This document shows positions 11,999 to 23,923 of a DNA stretch of 64,000 nt, piece by piece. This stretch comes from Inonotus obliquus (taxonomy: Eukaryota; Basidiomycota; Agaricomycetes; Hymenochaetales; Hymenochaetaceae): contig JAJHTX010000007.1 of the NCBI GenBank assembly GCA_032164295.1, forward strand, positions 904,501 through 968,500, given 5' to 3'. Numbering within the stretch: position 1 is the stretch's first letter; each line of letters opens with the position of its first letter. Below the pieces are notes generated by a model that was not told where the DNA came from, did not search any database, and worked only from the letters and a program-made list of their open reading frames with translations. The position numbers and the translations under genes are program-made.

Positions 11999-14044
11999 AT
12001 GGCCATGGATGAATCGACTAGGTTGCTGGCGGACGATATGTACCTCAGCGATGAAGAAGACGACCCCCTTACACCGGTGTCCATATCCTCAAGCGCTTCG
12101 ACTGTATGCCTCAAACCCGATCCCAAGCCCTTTTCATGGCGTGCTGTTGCCGTCATCCTAATCCTGAACGGTGTACAACCTTTGACTTATGAACTCGTCT
12201 TTCCTTTCATCAGTGAGTATCCAGTCATTAAAAGTTATCGAACTCAAGTACTCAAATTGTATGCTAGACCAAATGGTACTGGACATTGGCGTAGTCGATG
12301 ACCCAGAACGCGTAGGGTATTATTCTGGAATCATTGAATCACTTTTTGCCGTCATGAGTTTTATTTTCGGTGAGTCAGGTGATGTCGAATTTCCCATTTT
12401 GTAAAATCTAATCTCTAGATTCCAGTCATACCTTGCTCGTTCATCTCGGATCGATATGGGAGGAAACCTGTCGTACTTGTCTCTATCTCAACTCTGGCAA
12501 TTTCTTCGTCCCTCTTTGGATTTAGTAAAAAGTATTGGTTTATGGTTATTACACGCTCGAGCGGAGGTATCTCGGCGGCAAGCTGGAGGTACGTACTGAG
12601 ACCAGAGATTTAACGCATCTTAACGTTGCGTTTTAGCACGATGAAGGTTATGCTAGGGGAGTTGACAGACAAATCCTCTCAAGCTCAGGCTTTCGCAGTT
12701 TTCGGAGTAAGAAAGTTATTCTTCAATTTCAACTTCTTTCGCTAACATGGAGCTAGGTTGCGTATAAAATTGGACAAATCTTGGGACAACCTATAGGTGG
12801 TTTGCTATCACATCCAGAGCGGAGTTTCTCCCTGTTTGATAACGAATTTTGGCGAACGTACCCATATGCTTTCCCGTGTCTGTTTTCTTCCTTCTTTGCT
12901 GTCCTCGCGGTTATAGCAGGTTGTTTCACTTTGAGTGAGGTCGGTTGGTTTATGCGCGTGGAATTATCTGCTATATCTGATAACTCGCTACTACAGACGA
13001 ATCCGAGGATTATAAGGAAAGCGGAGAAACTTAGTTGTTACGGTTCCATGTCTTGTGATGATATGGAGAATTCACCCAAGTCTGTGAAACCGAGGTCGTC
13101 ATGGAGAGATATTCTTTCACCCTACGTGGTATCGCTCTTTACCAGTCTTTTCCTAATGACGATTGCTTCCGAGGCGTTATTCGTTCTGTAAGTTGGTGTT
13201 TTTCTGTAAAGAGAGTGGGTTTAAGGTTCTTATTCTTTGTTTGGTAGGTACCCACTATTCGCCTTTACACCAGTCGAATACGGCGGATTAGGCTGTAGCG
13301 AAGCAGAGATCGGAGCACACATGGCTATCCGCTCTTTCGTCGTCATCTTACTCATGTTCCTGTTTGCGCCCATGCAAAAACGAATAGGTACTTTACGTAC
13401 TTACAAAATGACCATGTCGATTTGGCCTTTTGGATATCTGTTTTTCCCGCTTTTGAATTATTTGAAGAGGTGGGATGTGAGTGAAGTTGTGGTTGATGGG
13501 ACGCTGTTGGTGTTTTTTGTGGTTTGGGGGTTGGCGAATTGTTCGTGGCGTGAGTTGTTTTATTCATGAGCTTGTGAACATTCTTTACTTATAGGTGGAG
13601 TTGGGATGTTTAGCTGCTTCTTCGGTCTTGATTAACGATGCGGCTCCATCTGCGGAGTCACTTGCAGCCATCAACGTATGTCTTTCGCCTCTCATTCATC
13701 GCTCCTTATAACATAACATATATAATTCAGGGTATATCCCAAATGGTCATGCTACTCCCTCAAGCCGTCGTCCCCGCAGCCGTAGCATCTTTATTCGCTT
13801 GGTCAATCAGCAGTGATATACTCGGTGGGAACCTTATTTGGGTTGTCCTCATTATCATCAGTAAGTATCCCTCTCTTCCCTCTTCCCTCTTCCCTCGTAG
13901 ATGGGAATATCGTTGAACTGATTTATTTATTTATTGTGTGTGGTTATAGTTGTGTTCGCTTCGATGCAGTGTCAGACTCTTCCTGAAGCGACGACGGATT
14001 GGAGAGAGGATTATAAAAATCGGTGTGTTGATGGGAGTGAGTAG
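11999..14044 (+). CDS. Major facilitator superfamily transporter (DHA1 / ZIFL-like)
   Basis: A predicted 12-helix membrane transporter, probably a proton antiporter of small organic molecules. Exons by eye: 11999-12212, 12268-12369, 12426-12588, 12637-12706, 12757-13187, 13248-13549, 13614-13675, 13731-13860 and 13950-14044. The N-terminus is acidic and cytosolic ([12 protein letters not shown]). The loop 2-3 signature [10 protein letters not shown] and motif [13 protein letters not shown] are present, as is the antiporter-like [12 protein letters not shown] late motif [20 protein letters not shown] is typical of the zinc-induced-facilitator-like group. A 57-nt in-frame segment (about 12939-12995) between LSE and TNPRI could be an unspliced or alternative intron. 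The stop is immediately followed by a GGTT repeat. The substrate cannot be inferred. Confidence 0.9.
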
Positions 14045-14120
14045 GGTTGGTTGGTTGGTTGGTTGGTCGGTCGGTTGGTTGGTTGGTCGGTTGGTTGGTT
14101 GGTTGGTTGGTTGGTTGGTT
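14045..14120 (+). repeat. Tetranucleotide repeat: 19 units of GGTT/GGTC abutting the transporter stop codon
   Basis: Sixteen GGTT and three GGTC units in perfect register, starting directly after the TAG at 14042-14044. It would form part of the transcript's 3' UTR. Tandem GG pairs spaced by TT or TC can in principle stack as two-tetrad quadruplexes. Confidence 0.95.
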
Positions 14121-14227
14121 GTGGGTTGGGTTGATATCGAGAGGTTATTAAAAAAGATCGGATTGGAGGGATTGGATTCCGATCATATTATCATTTACAT
14201 TTTTATTTGTTTAATTTTTACACTCTC

Positions 14228-14312
14228 TTTTTCCTGTCTTTCTGTTTCCTGTTTCCTGTTTTTCTGGTTTCTGGTTTCTGGTTTCCTGTTTCCTGTTTTC
14301 TGGTTTCTTTTT
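14228..14312 (+). repeat. Degenerate TTTCCTG / TTTCTGG minisatellite
   Basis: Alternating short blocks such as TTTCCTG and TTTCTGG repeated about ten times with point differences; pyrimidine-rich on the plus strand. Confidence 0.8.
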
Positions 14313-14834
14313 TTGGTTTCTCTTTCTGTTCTTTGGCCAAGTCAATGTTTCAAGGTTTCAATGTTTCGTCACACCGCTGCATCTTTATCTTTACATGTAC
14401 ATTGTACATTGTACGTTGTACATTCACACATTTCATTTGTATCGCATATCGCACTTGTTGTTGTTGAATTCAGGTTTATTTGATTATTCGGAGAAGCATT
14501 TGGGGGGATATGGACTGTGAAGTGTGGACTATACGAGCTTGTAGATAGATGCAAAATGCAAACGCCCACAAAGTCATAGGGATTTTCGTGCGTGCGTGAC
14601 GAGGTGAGGAGGAGGAAAGACAGTCAGTCAGGACGGAGATCGGAGATCGGAGTTTGAGTTTGGAGGTCGGAGATCAGTTCCGATCATTCCAACTCAAGTC
14701 GTACCAATTCTATATTTGGATAGGAGAAGAGATTGAACTCGCCTGACGGCCTTTGTCGAGAAAAAAAACAATACTAATGACGAGACTCGGGACTCGAGAT
14801 TGAGAGTACTGCTCTCCTGTCTGTAACCGATACA

Positions 14835-14875
14835 TACCTAATACCTAATACCTAATAGTAATACCTAATACCTAT
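14835..14875 (+). repeat. TAATACC heptamer array
   Basis: Five ACCTAAT-phase copies with one interruption (TAGTAATACC) in the middle. Confidence 0.8.
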
Positions 14876-15096
14876 TGATACATCCGAGTCCCTTCCTACG
14901 CCTATGAATGATCAATCAACAACACTGACTCTGACACCGACTCCGACTCAGAACTCGGGTGTTCTTATTCTATGACTACGACTCTATGCGATGACGATGA
15001 CGACTTGGAGTTGATGAGAAGTAGTAGTTGTTGTTGTAATAGCTGGGATGGTGGATAAGACTCGGAAGCGGAAGCCTGACATGAAGACATGAAGGA

Positions 15097-15115
15097 GGGG
15101 GGGGGGGGGGGGGGG
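15097..15115 (+). repeat. Homopolymer run of 19 G
   Basis: An uninterrupted G run in intergenic DNA. Its exact length is prone to sequencing error and to replication slippage. Confidence 0.85.
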
Positions 15116-15454
15116 CAATGAAAAGAGTGTTTGTTTATTTGGGGAGTGTTTGATATCTATCTTCTATCCCCGCTTCTGCATCTGCAGCTATCTACTTCAT
15201 CATCGCAATCCGATATAACGATATAACGCAGGATCTATCATCAGTTATATGTACAGTACATGTCAAATCGGGGACTGAGTAAATGCAAGAACGACTCTTC
15301 TACACAATGATACGTTACGTTACATCTATACACGTCCAATAGAAAAGAGAAGTGATACCAAAAACCGGTCGACCCCTTTCCCTACTGCCTCCTACTTGCA
15401 AGCATCCAATCCTACCTAGTAGAACTCCCAAAAGGAGTAGGACTAGGACTAGGA

Positions 15455-18400
15455 CTAGGATATAGAAGATGGACGCATAGCTTTCGCTGCGATCAACTCG
15501 CTGGTTGGGTTTATAGCAGTGGGACTTGCAGGGTAAACGGGAGACATGATACGTTGATTAGCTCGTACTAGCTGTAATTCGCTGAGAAGAGTTTCGTGTC
15601 GATAGGCGAGTCGTATGTCTGGCACGTTTGTCTATATGAATATGAAAGGAGGATGAGAATGAGAATGAGAATGGACTTGAGTATTTCTGCGAGGCGGTTA
15701 GAGAGTAGAGTAAAAGAAAAACGGTACCTTGTTGATGTCATTCCCTGCAGCTCCGGGAAGATACCATTTGCGACCTAACCAGCGTCTTTTGACTTCCATT
15801 TCGAAACCGCTTTGGATAACTGAGTTTCGTGCGAGTTCCGCGAGGGATGCTTGTGTGAATTTGTATATCTAACAAATGAATATAGTATCTTTGGTTAGCT
15901 CAGGGAATAGGGAAGTGTAGGTGGGGAACGTACGTGAGCCGCGACGCTATACTCTTCGAGGAGTGGTTCCTGGGTTGGGTGTTACAATCGCACGAATCAG
16001 GGACCCAACAAAGGTATGAATGACGGGTAGCTCTCTCACCTTTGTAAAATGGAACTGAAGCGGATCATCCGTACTCAAACTAACATTCAAACCAATCTTG
16101 AAGAAATCCGGGAACGGATTCCGTTCATACGTAAGGAACAACGAGTTATTACTCAACGGACTCATCGCAATACCGATCTGTTTTAGGTAGAAGAGATATT
16201 GCAAGGCGGGAACTTTGCGTAGGAGGATACCGTGTGAGATGGAATGTGCGGTGAGGAATGCCGATGTGAGATGATCCGGATCACCTGCTTCGCCACAGTG
16301 CGGGCGCAAGACGAAAGTGTCTGAAGCGATTATCAGAGTCTAGTCCAACATGTCATGCGATACAGCGGACACGGTGAAGTACTCACTGAATCCGCGGGAA
16401 CGTCTCCACTCATTCAGGCTCGCAATGTTGGCATATAGGTAATATATCCTGGTGTCCTCTTAGCGTTGATTTTGTAGAGCGGATCACGAATCAAGGACTA
16501 CGCACCAGTACGAATAAGGAGGTGACTGATTCAGGTCCCAAACACGAGGGAAAGGGAACTTTCGATGAATACGCCGCTCAGGCTTCGATTCATCGTCTAC
16601 GTTATCAAACCCGATGACACGCTGCAGAAAGACGTGTAACTCGGGATAAGTACTTGGATCCTTCGTTACTTCGAAAAGCGGCTGAAAGATGTCTAGAATA
16701 CCAGTGTTGAATCTTGATGTGAACCGATGCGATTAATCAAAATGCTTACTCCTGATGACGTCCTCGAAGTTTTGTACGAACCCGTTTTGCTTGAAGAGAT
16801 CGTACAAACGGGGAATCTGAACGAGCCAGCGCACGTTATGTGAAAAGAGCTTGTTTCTAATTACCCATTTTGCTAGCTTATCCCACTCGTTGATGTTCCG
16901 TCCGTAAATACTGATCCGCCATTCACAATTCTAGATTTCTACGAGTTGAGGGACTTGACGATAGCTGAAAGTCGTGGCTTACCTGATATTTACTCTGTTC
17001 AAGATCACTCATCACCTCTTTGTAACACGAGCGTCAAGGCTGCAGTTAAAATGGGCAATATGGAAATAATTTACCTTTAGTCAGTTCTGCAAGGTACCTT
17101 CCTTCGATGTAATTGTCCGTCTTGAGGAAGATCTCCCTCAAGCGTGACTCCCCGATCGGGTTGTACTTTAGATTGAACTTGTCAAAGCGGTGGAATGAGT
17201 CAGAATGCGCATGCATGTCAAGCGTGTCTATCGACAAGTCGTATGCGCTAAGTCGTAGCGACTCAAACACCTGAGCGAGTGTGAGCTTCTGTCCGTCTCG
17301 GATAATCACAACATCCTATAGAAATTTAAGCAAAACGCTCTGCGTCGACGGATGAAACTGACATTGGGAAAACGTTTCATTTTCGACTTGATGAAGCGTA
17401 GGAGATGCTTCTGATTCATGCTGCTTGAATGATGGACATGCGTATCCACTTTTCGTACGTTATAGAAGTCACTGTCCGGTCATGAGCACTCATCGGTACA
17501 CGGTAAGAAAAGTGGGCCTAACCGGTGAGGCACTTTCTATGAAATGAAGACGCGTCATAATCCTGTCCCTGGTGAATCAACTCGTTTGCTCACCTTCATG
17601 TCAGCAACCTCCCGATATTCATTGAGGAGGCTATACATGGACCATTTACTCGCCAGGAACTTGAGGCGACGAAAGGCAAAGCTTTTGGTTGGCCCGTCGG
17701 ATATGACACTCAAGATGAAGTCTAGATCCATATAATACTCTCTAATTGAGGGAACTTCAAACAGCGGCTTCTTTTCGGAGGCTGTAATTCATAATAAAAC
17801 CGTCAACGCTGATCATGAAAACAAAACTGCTTGGGTCATACCGTTCACATCTTCATATATTTGGTAGACACCCTTGTCATCCAGCTCAAACCCACGACTG
17901 TCCGCAGGCGGGATTTCACATTGCGAGAAATCAAACTCATCGTCGACGAATTCTAAAGAGTTCGGGACGGTCGGCTTCTTGTCCTTCCAGTGCCAATGAG
18001 GTGGAGGGGGTTTCGGATAAACTTTCCAAGGTTCGAAATCCCTCTTCTTCCGTCGAAGATCCGGAATTTTCGCATCAGGGCGAACTCCTGCGACGCCTTG
18101 TATGTCCTCATCTAGGCCAATGAACTCCCCGTCATGGTCGCGCGGGTCGTCACCGAGCCTTTGTCTAGACAACCGCATATACTTATCTCGGAGGTCTAGA
18201 CATTTCTGAAGATTCTGATAGAGAGCCTGTAACTCATGAGTAAACGAAGCACCTGTCGTTAATATTAGCGTTTTTTAACACGTTCAAATGCCAACAGGCG
18301 CTAACTTTCCGCCGTTCCAATATGACTTTCTATCTTCAATTCGCTTTCATCGTCTGGTGCAAGATGTAGCGTAGTCAATTCATCCGCAAGCTGTTGCTGT

Positions 18401-18764
18401 TGCCTGGGGAGGATGAGGGGGGAGACACGCGGCGATATGTGGTCATTAAGAGGGGAAAGCTGCAACGAGGCCGGAACAGACGTCTCCCCGGAGTGTTGTC
18501 TGTGCGCGACTAGCTTCTCCTCGATCTTTGGCAACAAGAGGATATCAGTCGCCATCGCGAGTAGGAAGTTGAGTCGCTTGTACAAGGACGTACTTGTTGA
18601 AGCTTCTTCTCTTCGTTGTATGGGAAATAGCCGTGTTTCGCCTCGGTCAAGGAATCGTCTGTTCCCGATGATCCCGGGGGAGTGAAGAATTCCGTTTCAG
18701 CAGTCCGCAGCGCAGAAGATCCGCCGCCTGAGTCGTCCTCCATTCCGCCTGGCACACTCGACAT
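15455..18764 (-). CDS. AMP deaminase
   Basis: Catalyses AMP + H2O to IMP + NH3 in the cytosol, adjusting the adenylate pool. This is a multi-exon gene. Exon 1 begins [14 protein letters not shown] (ATG at 18764) and includes [10 protein letters not shown]. The middle holds the conserved block [16 protein letters not shown] and [18 protein letters not shown]. The zinc-binding motif [20 protein letters not shown] follows, then [26 protein letters not shown] and the catalytic [15 protein letters not shown]. The penultimate exon ends [16 protein letters not shown] and the last exon (15631-15455) starts [15 protein letters not shown], the usual family C-terminus plus a short Ser/Pro tail. All metal and catalytic motifs are present. 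An ATG 87 nt further upstream is in frame but less likely. It lies head-to-tail with APC2, 193 bp downstream of that gene's stop. Confidence 0.96.
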
Positions 18765-18957
18765 AGTGGATGATGATTTCTCAATATGGATCGTGATGGT
18801 CTTGTCGATGAACTGTGTTTGTGTTTTGTCTTCGAGACTTGCCAAGACCACGTGAGTAAATTTTATCTTATCACGGATAGATAATCGCGATGCAGACGAT
18901 CCAACTCAATCTCCAGATACATACATCGCTATCGACACTTATCTACACAAGGGTTAT

Positions 18958-21900
18958 CTATCGGTTAAGCTTCCATAACCCGTTGTTCACCGTCACAAGG
19001 CCTTCCCTACGTGCTGCCTCCATGAATGCAGCCAGTTGTTCAACTGTACGCGAGTAATTCGGTGCCAGTTTAAGCATCGTCTGAATCCGGTCCAATGGCA
19101 GTGCGCCGAAATTCGTGAGCATTCCCTGAATAAACTTCCAATAGACCCGCATTTGCTCCGCCTCCTGTTTCTGTGAAGGAGATACTGTAGGTCCTTGTTC
19201 TTCAATGATTTCTGCAAACACAAAGAAATGATTATGAGCGGGTAACGTAGGATAATTGGTATGCTCACCATGACGTGAAGTCGCGGGCCGTGCCGAAGTG
19301 CCAGGAGAATCATTTGACTCTTCGAGTAAAGAGAAGGTGCCGTTCCCGGCTTCGCAAACTACCCCATGGTCGGCCCATGTTCCTAAACCCTTCCAGACTG
19401 AAGCCGAATCTACGTTTAGTTCTCTGGCGAGGTCGTCGACACTCCAAGTATCTGTCCCTGATAGGTAAATCGCCCTGATTGCGAATTAAACGATGTTGAC
19501 ACACCTTTACCAGAGAATAGCTCGATAATTGCCGCTTCCAAAGGAGGCACAGTGAAGTCCACAGTCCGATCCTTTAGCTCAATTGAAAGATCGACAGTGC
19601 CAAGCTGCGGCAAGTACTTCAGCCTCTTGTCCGGCTTAAAAGCAGCGAACTCCTTTGAATAGTCGGTCATAATCTGCTGGAACTGGCCTGGCATTGTCAT
19701 CTGGGCCGCTTGAAGCGGGGGCCAGAAGTGCTTTGAAATTATAGTGGGATGCATTATGGACTGCAAAAATATGAGCTGATTCTCAACAGAAGAATATCGT
19801 AGGACGCACTGGTTTTTGCGCTTGCACATGCTGATCAACTCGTCTCGAGTCCGTCATATCTCGTAACATGACCTCGCAAACTTGCAGGGGTGCTTCACCG
19901 AATCGCACTTTCAATATCTCGATGTTCCTCCGCTACTCACGAGCGAATGAGCCCCAGTGAACAATAAAGGGGTAAGTCCATACCTCTTTTTCAAACTTCC
20001 CATCTGTGATAGCAAGCAGTCGCTGGGCAAGCAGAACTTGGAGCTCTTTGACGAAGAGATCCTTAGAATCGTAGATGCTGACAAGCGTGCTAATGACATC
20101 GCTTGGCTTGTTGGTTCGGAAATCTGCAACATCTCACGTTCAAACAGTCATGGTATAGGACTGGTCAGAAAACGTACCGGACCCAGCATCTGTTGGATCA
20201 GGTTCCCAGTTCGCGTCGGAGTAGTCCTCGACCTGCATTTGTAGAGGTTGAGGTGGCTCATTCTCGTCCACAAGATCCCCGCCTTCTCCAACGAGACTCG
20301 CTACAATACTCCGGATGGTATCTGGCCGCTCCCTGCAATTCACATTAAGACTCGCTGGAACGAAACTGTGAAGGTTGATTACCTCAGATATTTCCGCACC
20401 GGATCTGCGACTTTGTGCAAGAGTACTCCGGGTGGATCGACCACTCGTAGGCATCGAATCATGGATACGTATTGAGTCAGAACATCTTTCGTGTCGGCCC
20501 CAGGATGAAGTAGTCGTTTGCGATTTCTACGACCACTGTGAGAAAGACCGATCAATCCGTGAAGAAACTAATGCTTACAATCGACGGAGTGTCGAGACCA
20601 AATCCCCCCTCATGTCGACACGTTGGAGGCAGTCCTAGGGCAAGAGTCAGGAAGGACCACTAGCGAGTGCCCGCGCAAACATACCCGAAGATCTATCAGA
20701 GCAGGGTTTGAGTCTGGATAGTCAACGATAATATCGAATATTTCCGTCGTCCTGCGGGGAATTTTTGAAAAAATATTTGATAAAGCAGATATGAATTCCT
20801 GCCTTACCTTATTTCGCATAGAGACTTGCAAACATGAAAATCGAATCTTGTGCGTATACCAGTGACCATAGTCTGCAAATCACTCTCTAGTATTTATATA
20901 AGATCGTTAGAGAAACGCATAAAATAATAAAGGACGCGGAACGCACCAGACTTAGCGCCTCGCGCGAACGGAAAAATCATCCATGACACGATTTTTTCAT
21001 TCATCCAACTTCGTAAACCAGGCAGCATTTGCTCGCCCCAGTTTCCGGTACACGTTTCGCGTGTTCGTGCTTCGATCTGCTCATAGCATACGCTTGCTAC
21101 GAGACTCTCGTAGCGGTCAAGAAACCCAAGCATTTCAAAGGCCTTCCACAATTGATCATCTTTGGGAACACCAATGGTGGCCTCGCAAAGACTCTTGAAG
21201 GCAGCAGGAAAGAATGAAGGAAGCAAGGGGAATAGTTGTGTCTGGAACTCGCTCGTGAATGTCGTATTCAGCAGGGTGCCCAATCTGATCCGAGATATCA
21301 GATATAACGAAGGACCAAAATATTAAATGAACTGACTCGGGACCTGGTGCCCAAGCATTGTACCACTCCGCGAGTCGAGACACCATCATCCTAATTACCT
21401 CGACATCCTCCTCTTCCTTTAGAAGTACGCATGAGCGAGAGCCACAATTGACTACTTATGCGCGCATACCTCCTGATACCGTACTCTGAAGTGCTCAATC
21501 TCGTTCTTGATGAGTGTGAACTGATTCCGCAAATCCTCTGCGATGCACACAGTTATAATACGAGGCAAGATAAAGTATAGCAGGTTAAGCGACGCACGGA
21601 CAAAACATTCAACGAGGATCCAGAGCATCTTCGTCCTCGCAATCAGCTGGAAGGCCGCCTTCAGGGCTACGGGGTCTAAACACGTCAACCATAAGCAGTC
21701 CAACAGCGGGGCAGATCACTGACCGAAGTTGCGGTCCTGATGCACCCTTATATCGCGAGGCCACAGAAAATTCTGTGCAAGATCCCAGGCCTGATATCAA
21801 TCCATTAGTGCTCTGAAGTTACAGCGGAGCAAGGACGCGTACTCTCGTGAAATTCAACAACCCGTTGGCGCCAGGTTGGTCTCCATTGATACGCTGGAAC

Positions 21901-21983
21901 GCGTATTCCCATTTCTCGCGTACTGTCGCCTTGAATGCTTCGCTCGCTGCTGGGTCTGTGCTGGAAACGGAGGACTCGGACAT
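18958..21983 (-). CDS. APC2: Anaphase-promoting complex subunit 2 (cullin-like scaffold)
   Basis: Apc2 is the cullin subunit of the APC/C ubiquitin ligase; with the RING subunit Apc11 it forms the catalytic core that triggers anaphase and mitotic exit. Exon 1 starts MSESSVSSTDPAAS (ATG at 21983) and runs to GANGLLNF. The middle holds cullin repeats (NEIEHFRVRYQE, LVSIYDSKDLF...). The cullin homology region has HPTIISKHFWPPLQA, YSKEFAAFKPDKRLKYLPQL, GTVDLSIEL and VDFTVPPLEAAIIELF. The last exon carries the Apc2-specific winged helix (YWKFIQGMLTNFGALPLDRI ... GLWKLNR, TAG at 18960-18958). I spliced at least eight exons loosely; internal borders are approximate. It is divergent from NTA1. Confidence 0.9.
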
Positions 21984-22207
21984 GGTCGTTGAATTCTTCG
22001 CATGTCGCGCACGAGAATCACGCGTCGTCGCGTGCGGAACGTGACAGTACAGCCACCGCGGATCAGTTTATCGTTCGCCGCTTTCTTTCTCTTCCTTCCC
22101 TTTGCACACACGTACTCCCCTATCAAGGGTCAGCAGTCAAAGTATCCTGACCCAGCATTTTCCACCCTTTCTTTCCTCTCTTGAAGGCTGGAGCAGGCTT
22201 GAGGGGG
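21984..22207. promoter_or_regulatory. Shared divergent promoter, APC2 / NTA1
   Basis: The 224 bp between two start codons pointing outward must hold both promoters. It contains an ACGCGT hexamer at 22020-22025, the core of MluI cell-cycle boxes read by MBF in ascomycete yeasts, 37 bp from the APC2 start. The NTA1-proximal side is pyrimidine-rich (CTTTC/TTCC). No clear TATA box. Confidence 0.6.
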
Positions 22208-23406
22208 ATGCGCTCCAAGCTAAGGGTTGCCGTTGTGCAGTTTTCTCCCGCCGTTTGTCTTCTCGTTTCGTATATCACGCTTTCTCTGAACTTCCATACA
22301 AAGATAGGTCAGGTTGAAGCAAACGTGAAGAAGGCGACCGAAATGTGCTCCAAGTATGGTTGGAAATTTCTTGTTAAACAACTAGCCCCTAATAGGCACT
22401 TTTTGTTTCTGCTTGATTTTCATTCGCCACACGTAGGTTGGAGCCAGACTCTGTCGATCTCGTTTGTCTCCCCGAGATGATATTCACTGGTACATAGGAG
22501 TTGGCAGACTGCATCTCCTCCGGCTAATCGTGGATATCAGGATACGCGTTTCCCAACGCTGACGCCATTACTCCATATCTGGAAAAGCCACGGGAAGGAC
22601 CAACATCGCAGTTTTGCTCATTGCTCGCACGTAGATTGAGATGCTATGTAGTAGCCGGATATCCGGAAGTTCTCAACCCGTACGAGCAAGGACTCCGCGA
22701 GGATGGGTCACCAATGGTTGGCGCAAACAGTTCCGTAATTTACGACAAACACGGAGAGTTTGTTGGTGGTTACAGAAAGAGTCACTTATTTGAGACGGAC
22801 AGAACTTGGGCCAAACGAGGTAACGAGAAGGCAGCTCTTTGCCGAAATGTGCTCATTAATTCTGTTCCTAGGAGACGGATTTAAGTCATGGAAATTGACC
22901 GGTCTTCCCATTGGCCTACAGAATCTGAGCATGGGGATATGCATGGATCTGAACCCGCAAACGGCATCATGGTCATCGAAAGATGGACCTTACGAATTGG
23001 CCGACTATTGTCGCAGTACAGAAGGAAAAGACCGCACAGATGTCCTTGTCTTGCTGAATGCATGGTTGGACTCCAAAGAGAATACCGAATCAGACTGGGA
23101 TTCGCAAACCTTGTATTACTGGGTTGCGAGGTTACGGCCTCTCTGGCTCGTCGAGGATGGAAGAGTCTCGCCCAAAGATCGAGGAGAGGCTAAGGAGACT
23201 ATTGTCGTTATATGCAACCGATCTGGTGTTGACAACGGTGAGCGTTCTTTCTCATTCGGCTACACAGTGCAGCTAATCATGAGGCTGAAGATAACTTGTT
23301 TGCTGGGTCGTCAGTTGTACTGAGGCTACGTGAGGGTACAGGGGATTATGAGACTGTAGGTCGTCTGCGTCGTGATGATGAATGTGTCCGAGTATTCGCT
23401 GTCTAG
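22208..23406 (+). CDS. NTA1: Protein N-terminal asparagine/glutamine amidase (nitrilase superfamily)
   Basis: Deamidates N-terminal Asn or Gln to Asp or Glu, the first step that exposes tertiary destabilising residues to the Arg/N-degron pathway. Start MRSKLRVAVVQFSPA at 22208; an intron of about 50 nt joins SPA to IGQVEANVKKATEM. The nitrilase triad is visible: Glu in LPEMIFTGY, Lys in GGYRKSHLFETD, and the nucleophile Cys in LSMGICMDLNP. Other family blocks: YEQGLREDGSPMVGANSSV and NRSGVDN, split from ANHEAEDNLFAGSSVVLRL by the last intron. The stop TAG is at 23404-23406. The spacing of all three catalytic residues fits the family. It is divergent from APC2, so two ubiquitin-pathway genes share a promoter. 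Confidence 0.92.
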
Positions 23407-23923
23407 GCACAGGAGCCCTAATTAGTTCTGCTCCCGGAGTAGGTCTGGAAACAGGATGCCTAAATTTCACGGATCGACGCTGCGGTATCCTTCTTCCGAG
23501 GCACGAAGTTGGGCGGCCATATAGTTTGGCTGGTTGTCGTCGTTGATGCGGCTGGGCTGGACGCTGGTCGAGTAGGCTTGGTCTATCTTTCATTTCGGCT
23601 AAAAGGAGAGCTTTCTGTATTGTAATTCATAGCTATATCTTGTGTTTCATTAGTATGCCTGGTGAGGTATGTATTAAATGCAACCGTTGTCGCAGTCGCG
23701 GGTGTGTGTTGCCCGCCACACAAGAACTAATCGTGGGAAGTTTTGTGAATTTCCTTAAAGGATGTGTTACTTAGTGGTAATGCATAGCCACAGCCACAGG
23801 TACCGACTAGTGCTCTACCCTCTTCAACCAGTCGACTCACTTGACCTGCGTCGTTCATTCTACCCTCGACCTGCTCCGTAGCGGTCATTCCTCGCTTCGC
23901 ACCGCCCACTCAACCTTCTATTC
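23407..23923. other. Intergenic region, NTA1 3' flank and MAPKK promoter
   Basis: 517 bp with no supported gene. The left half is the NTA1 3' flank (AT-rich near 23620-23670). The right 200 bp, rich in CTACC/CGCTTC pyrimidine stretches, is the likely promoter and leader of the kinase gene. Confidence 0.5.

Larger units (their letters stand above)
14121..15454. other. Repeat-rich intergenic DNA between convergent genes
   Basis: It contains a TTTCCTG/TTTCTGG minisatellite (about 14228-14312), GTACATT-type units near 14395-14425, CGGAGAT units near 14635-14670, a TAATACC array (14835-14875) and a run of 19 G (15097-15115). No supported gene. It lies between the 3' ends of the MFS and AMP deaminase genes. 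Confidence 0.7.

Noticed and set aside
14045..14120. Telomere-like repeat
   Set aside because: The unit is GGTT, not TTAGGG, it is only 76 bp long and lies between two ordinary genes.
13950..14483. Long plus-strand open frame translating the GGTT repeat into Trp-Leu-Val-Gly units
   Set aside because: It is the wrong frame of the last transporter exon running into a simple repeat; the family-matching frame stops at 14044.
15097..15115. G19 run as a phase-variation switch
   Set aside because: It lies in intergenic DNA away from start codons, so there is no frame for it to switch; it may also be a sequencing artefact in length.
22181..22480. In-frame upstream methionine for NTA1 (MKAGAGLRGMRSK...)
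   Set aside because: The apparent start at 22181 is not an ATG (it is a CTG/TTG-type codon); the first ATG, at 22208, gives the conserved start of the nitrilase domain.
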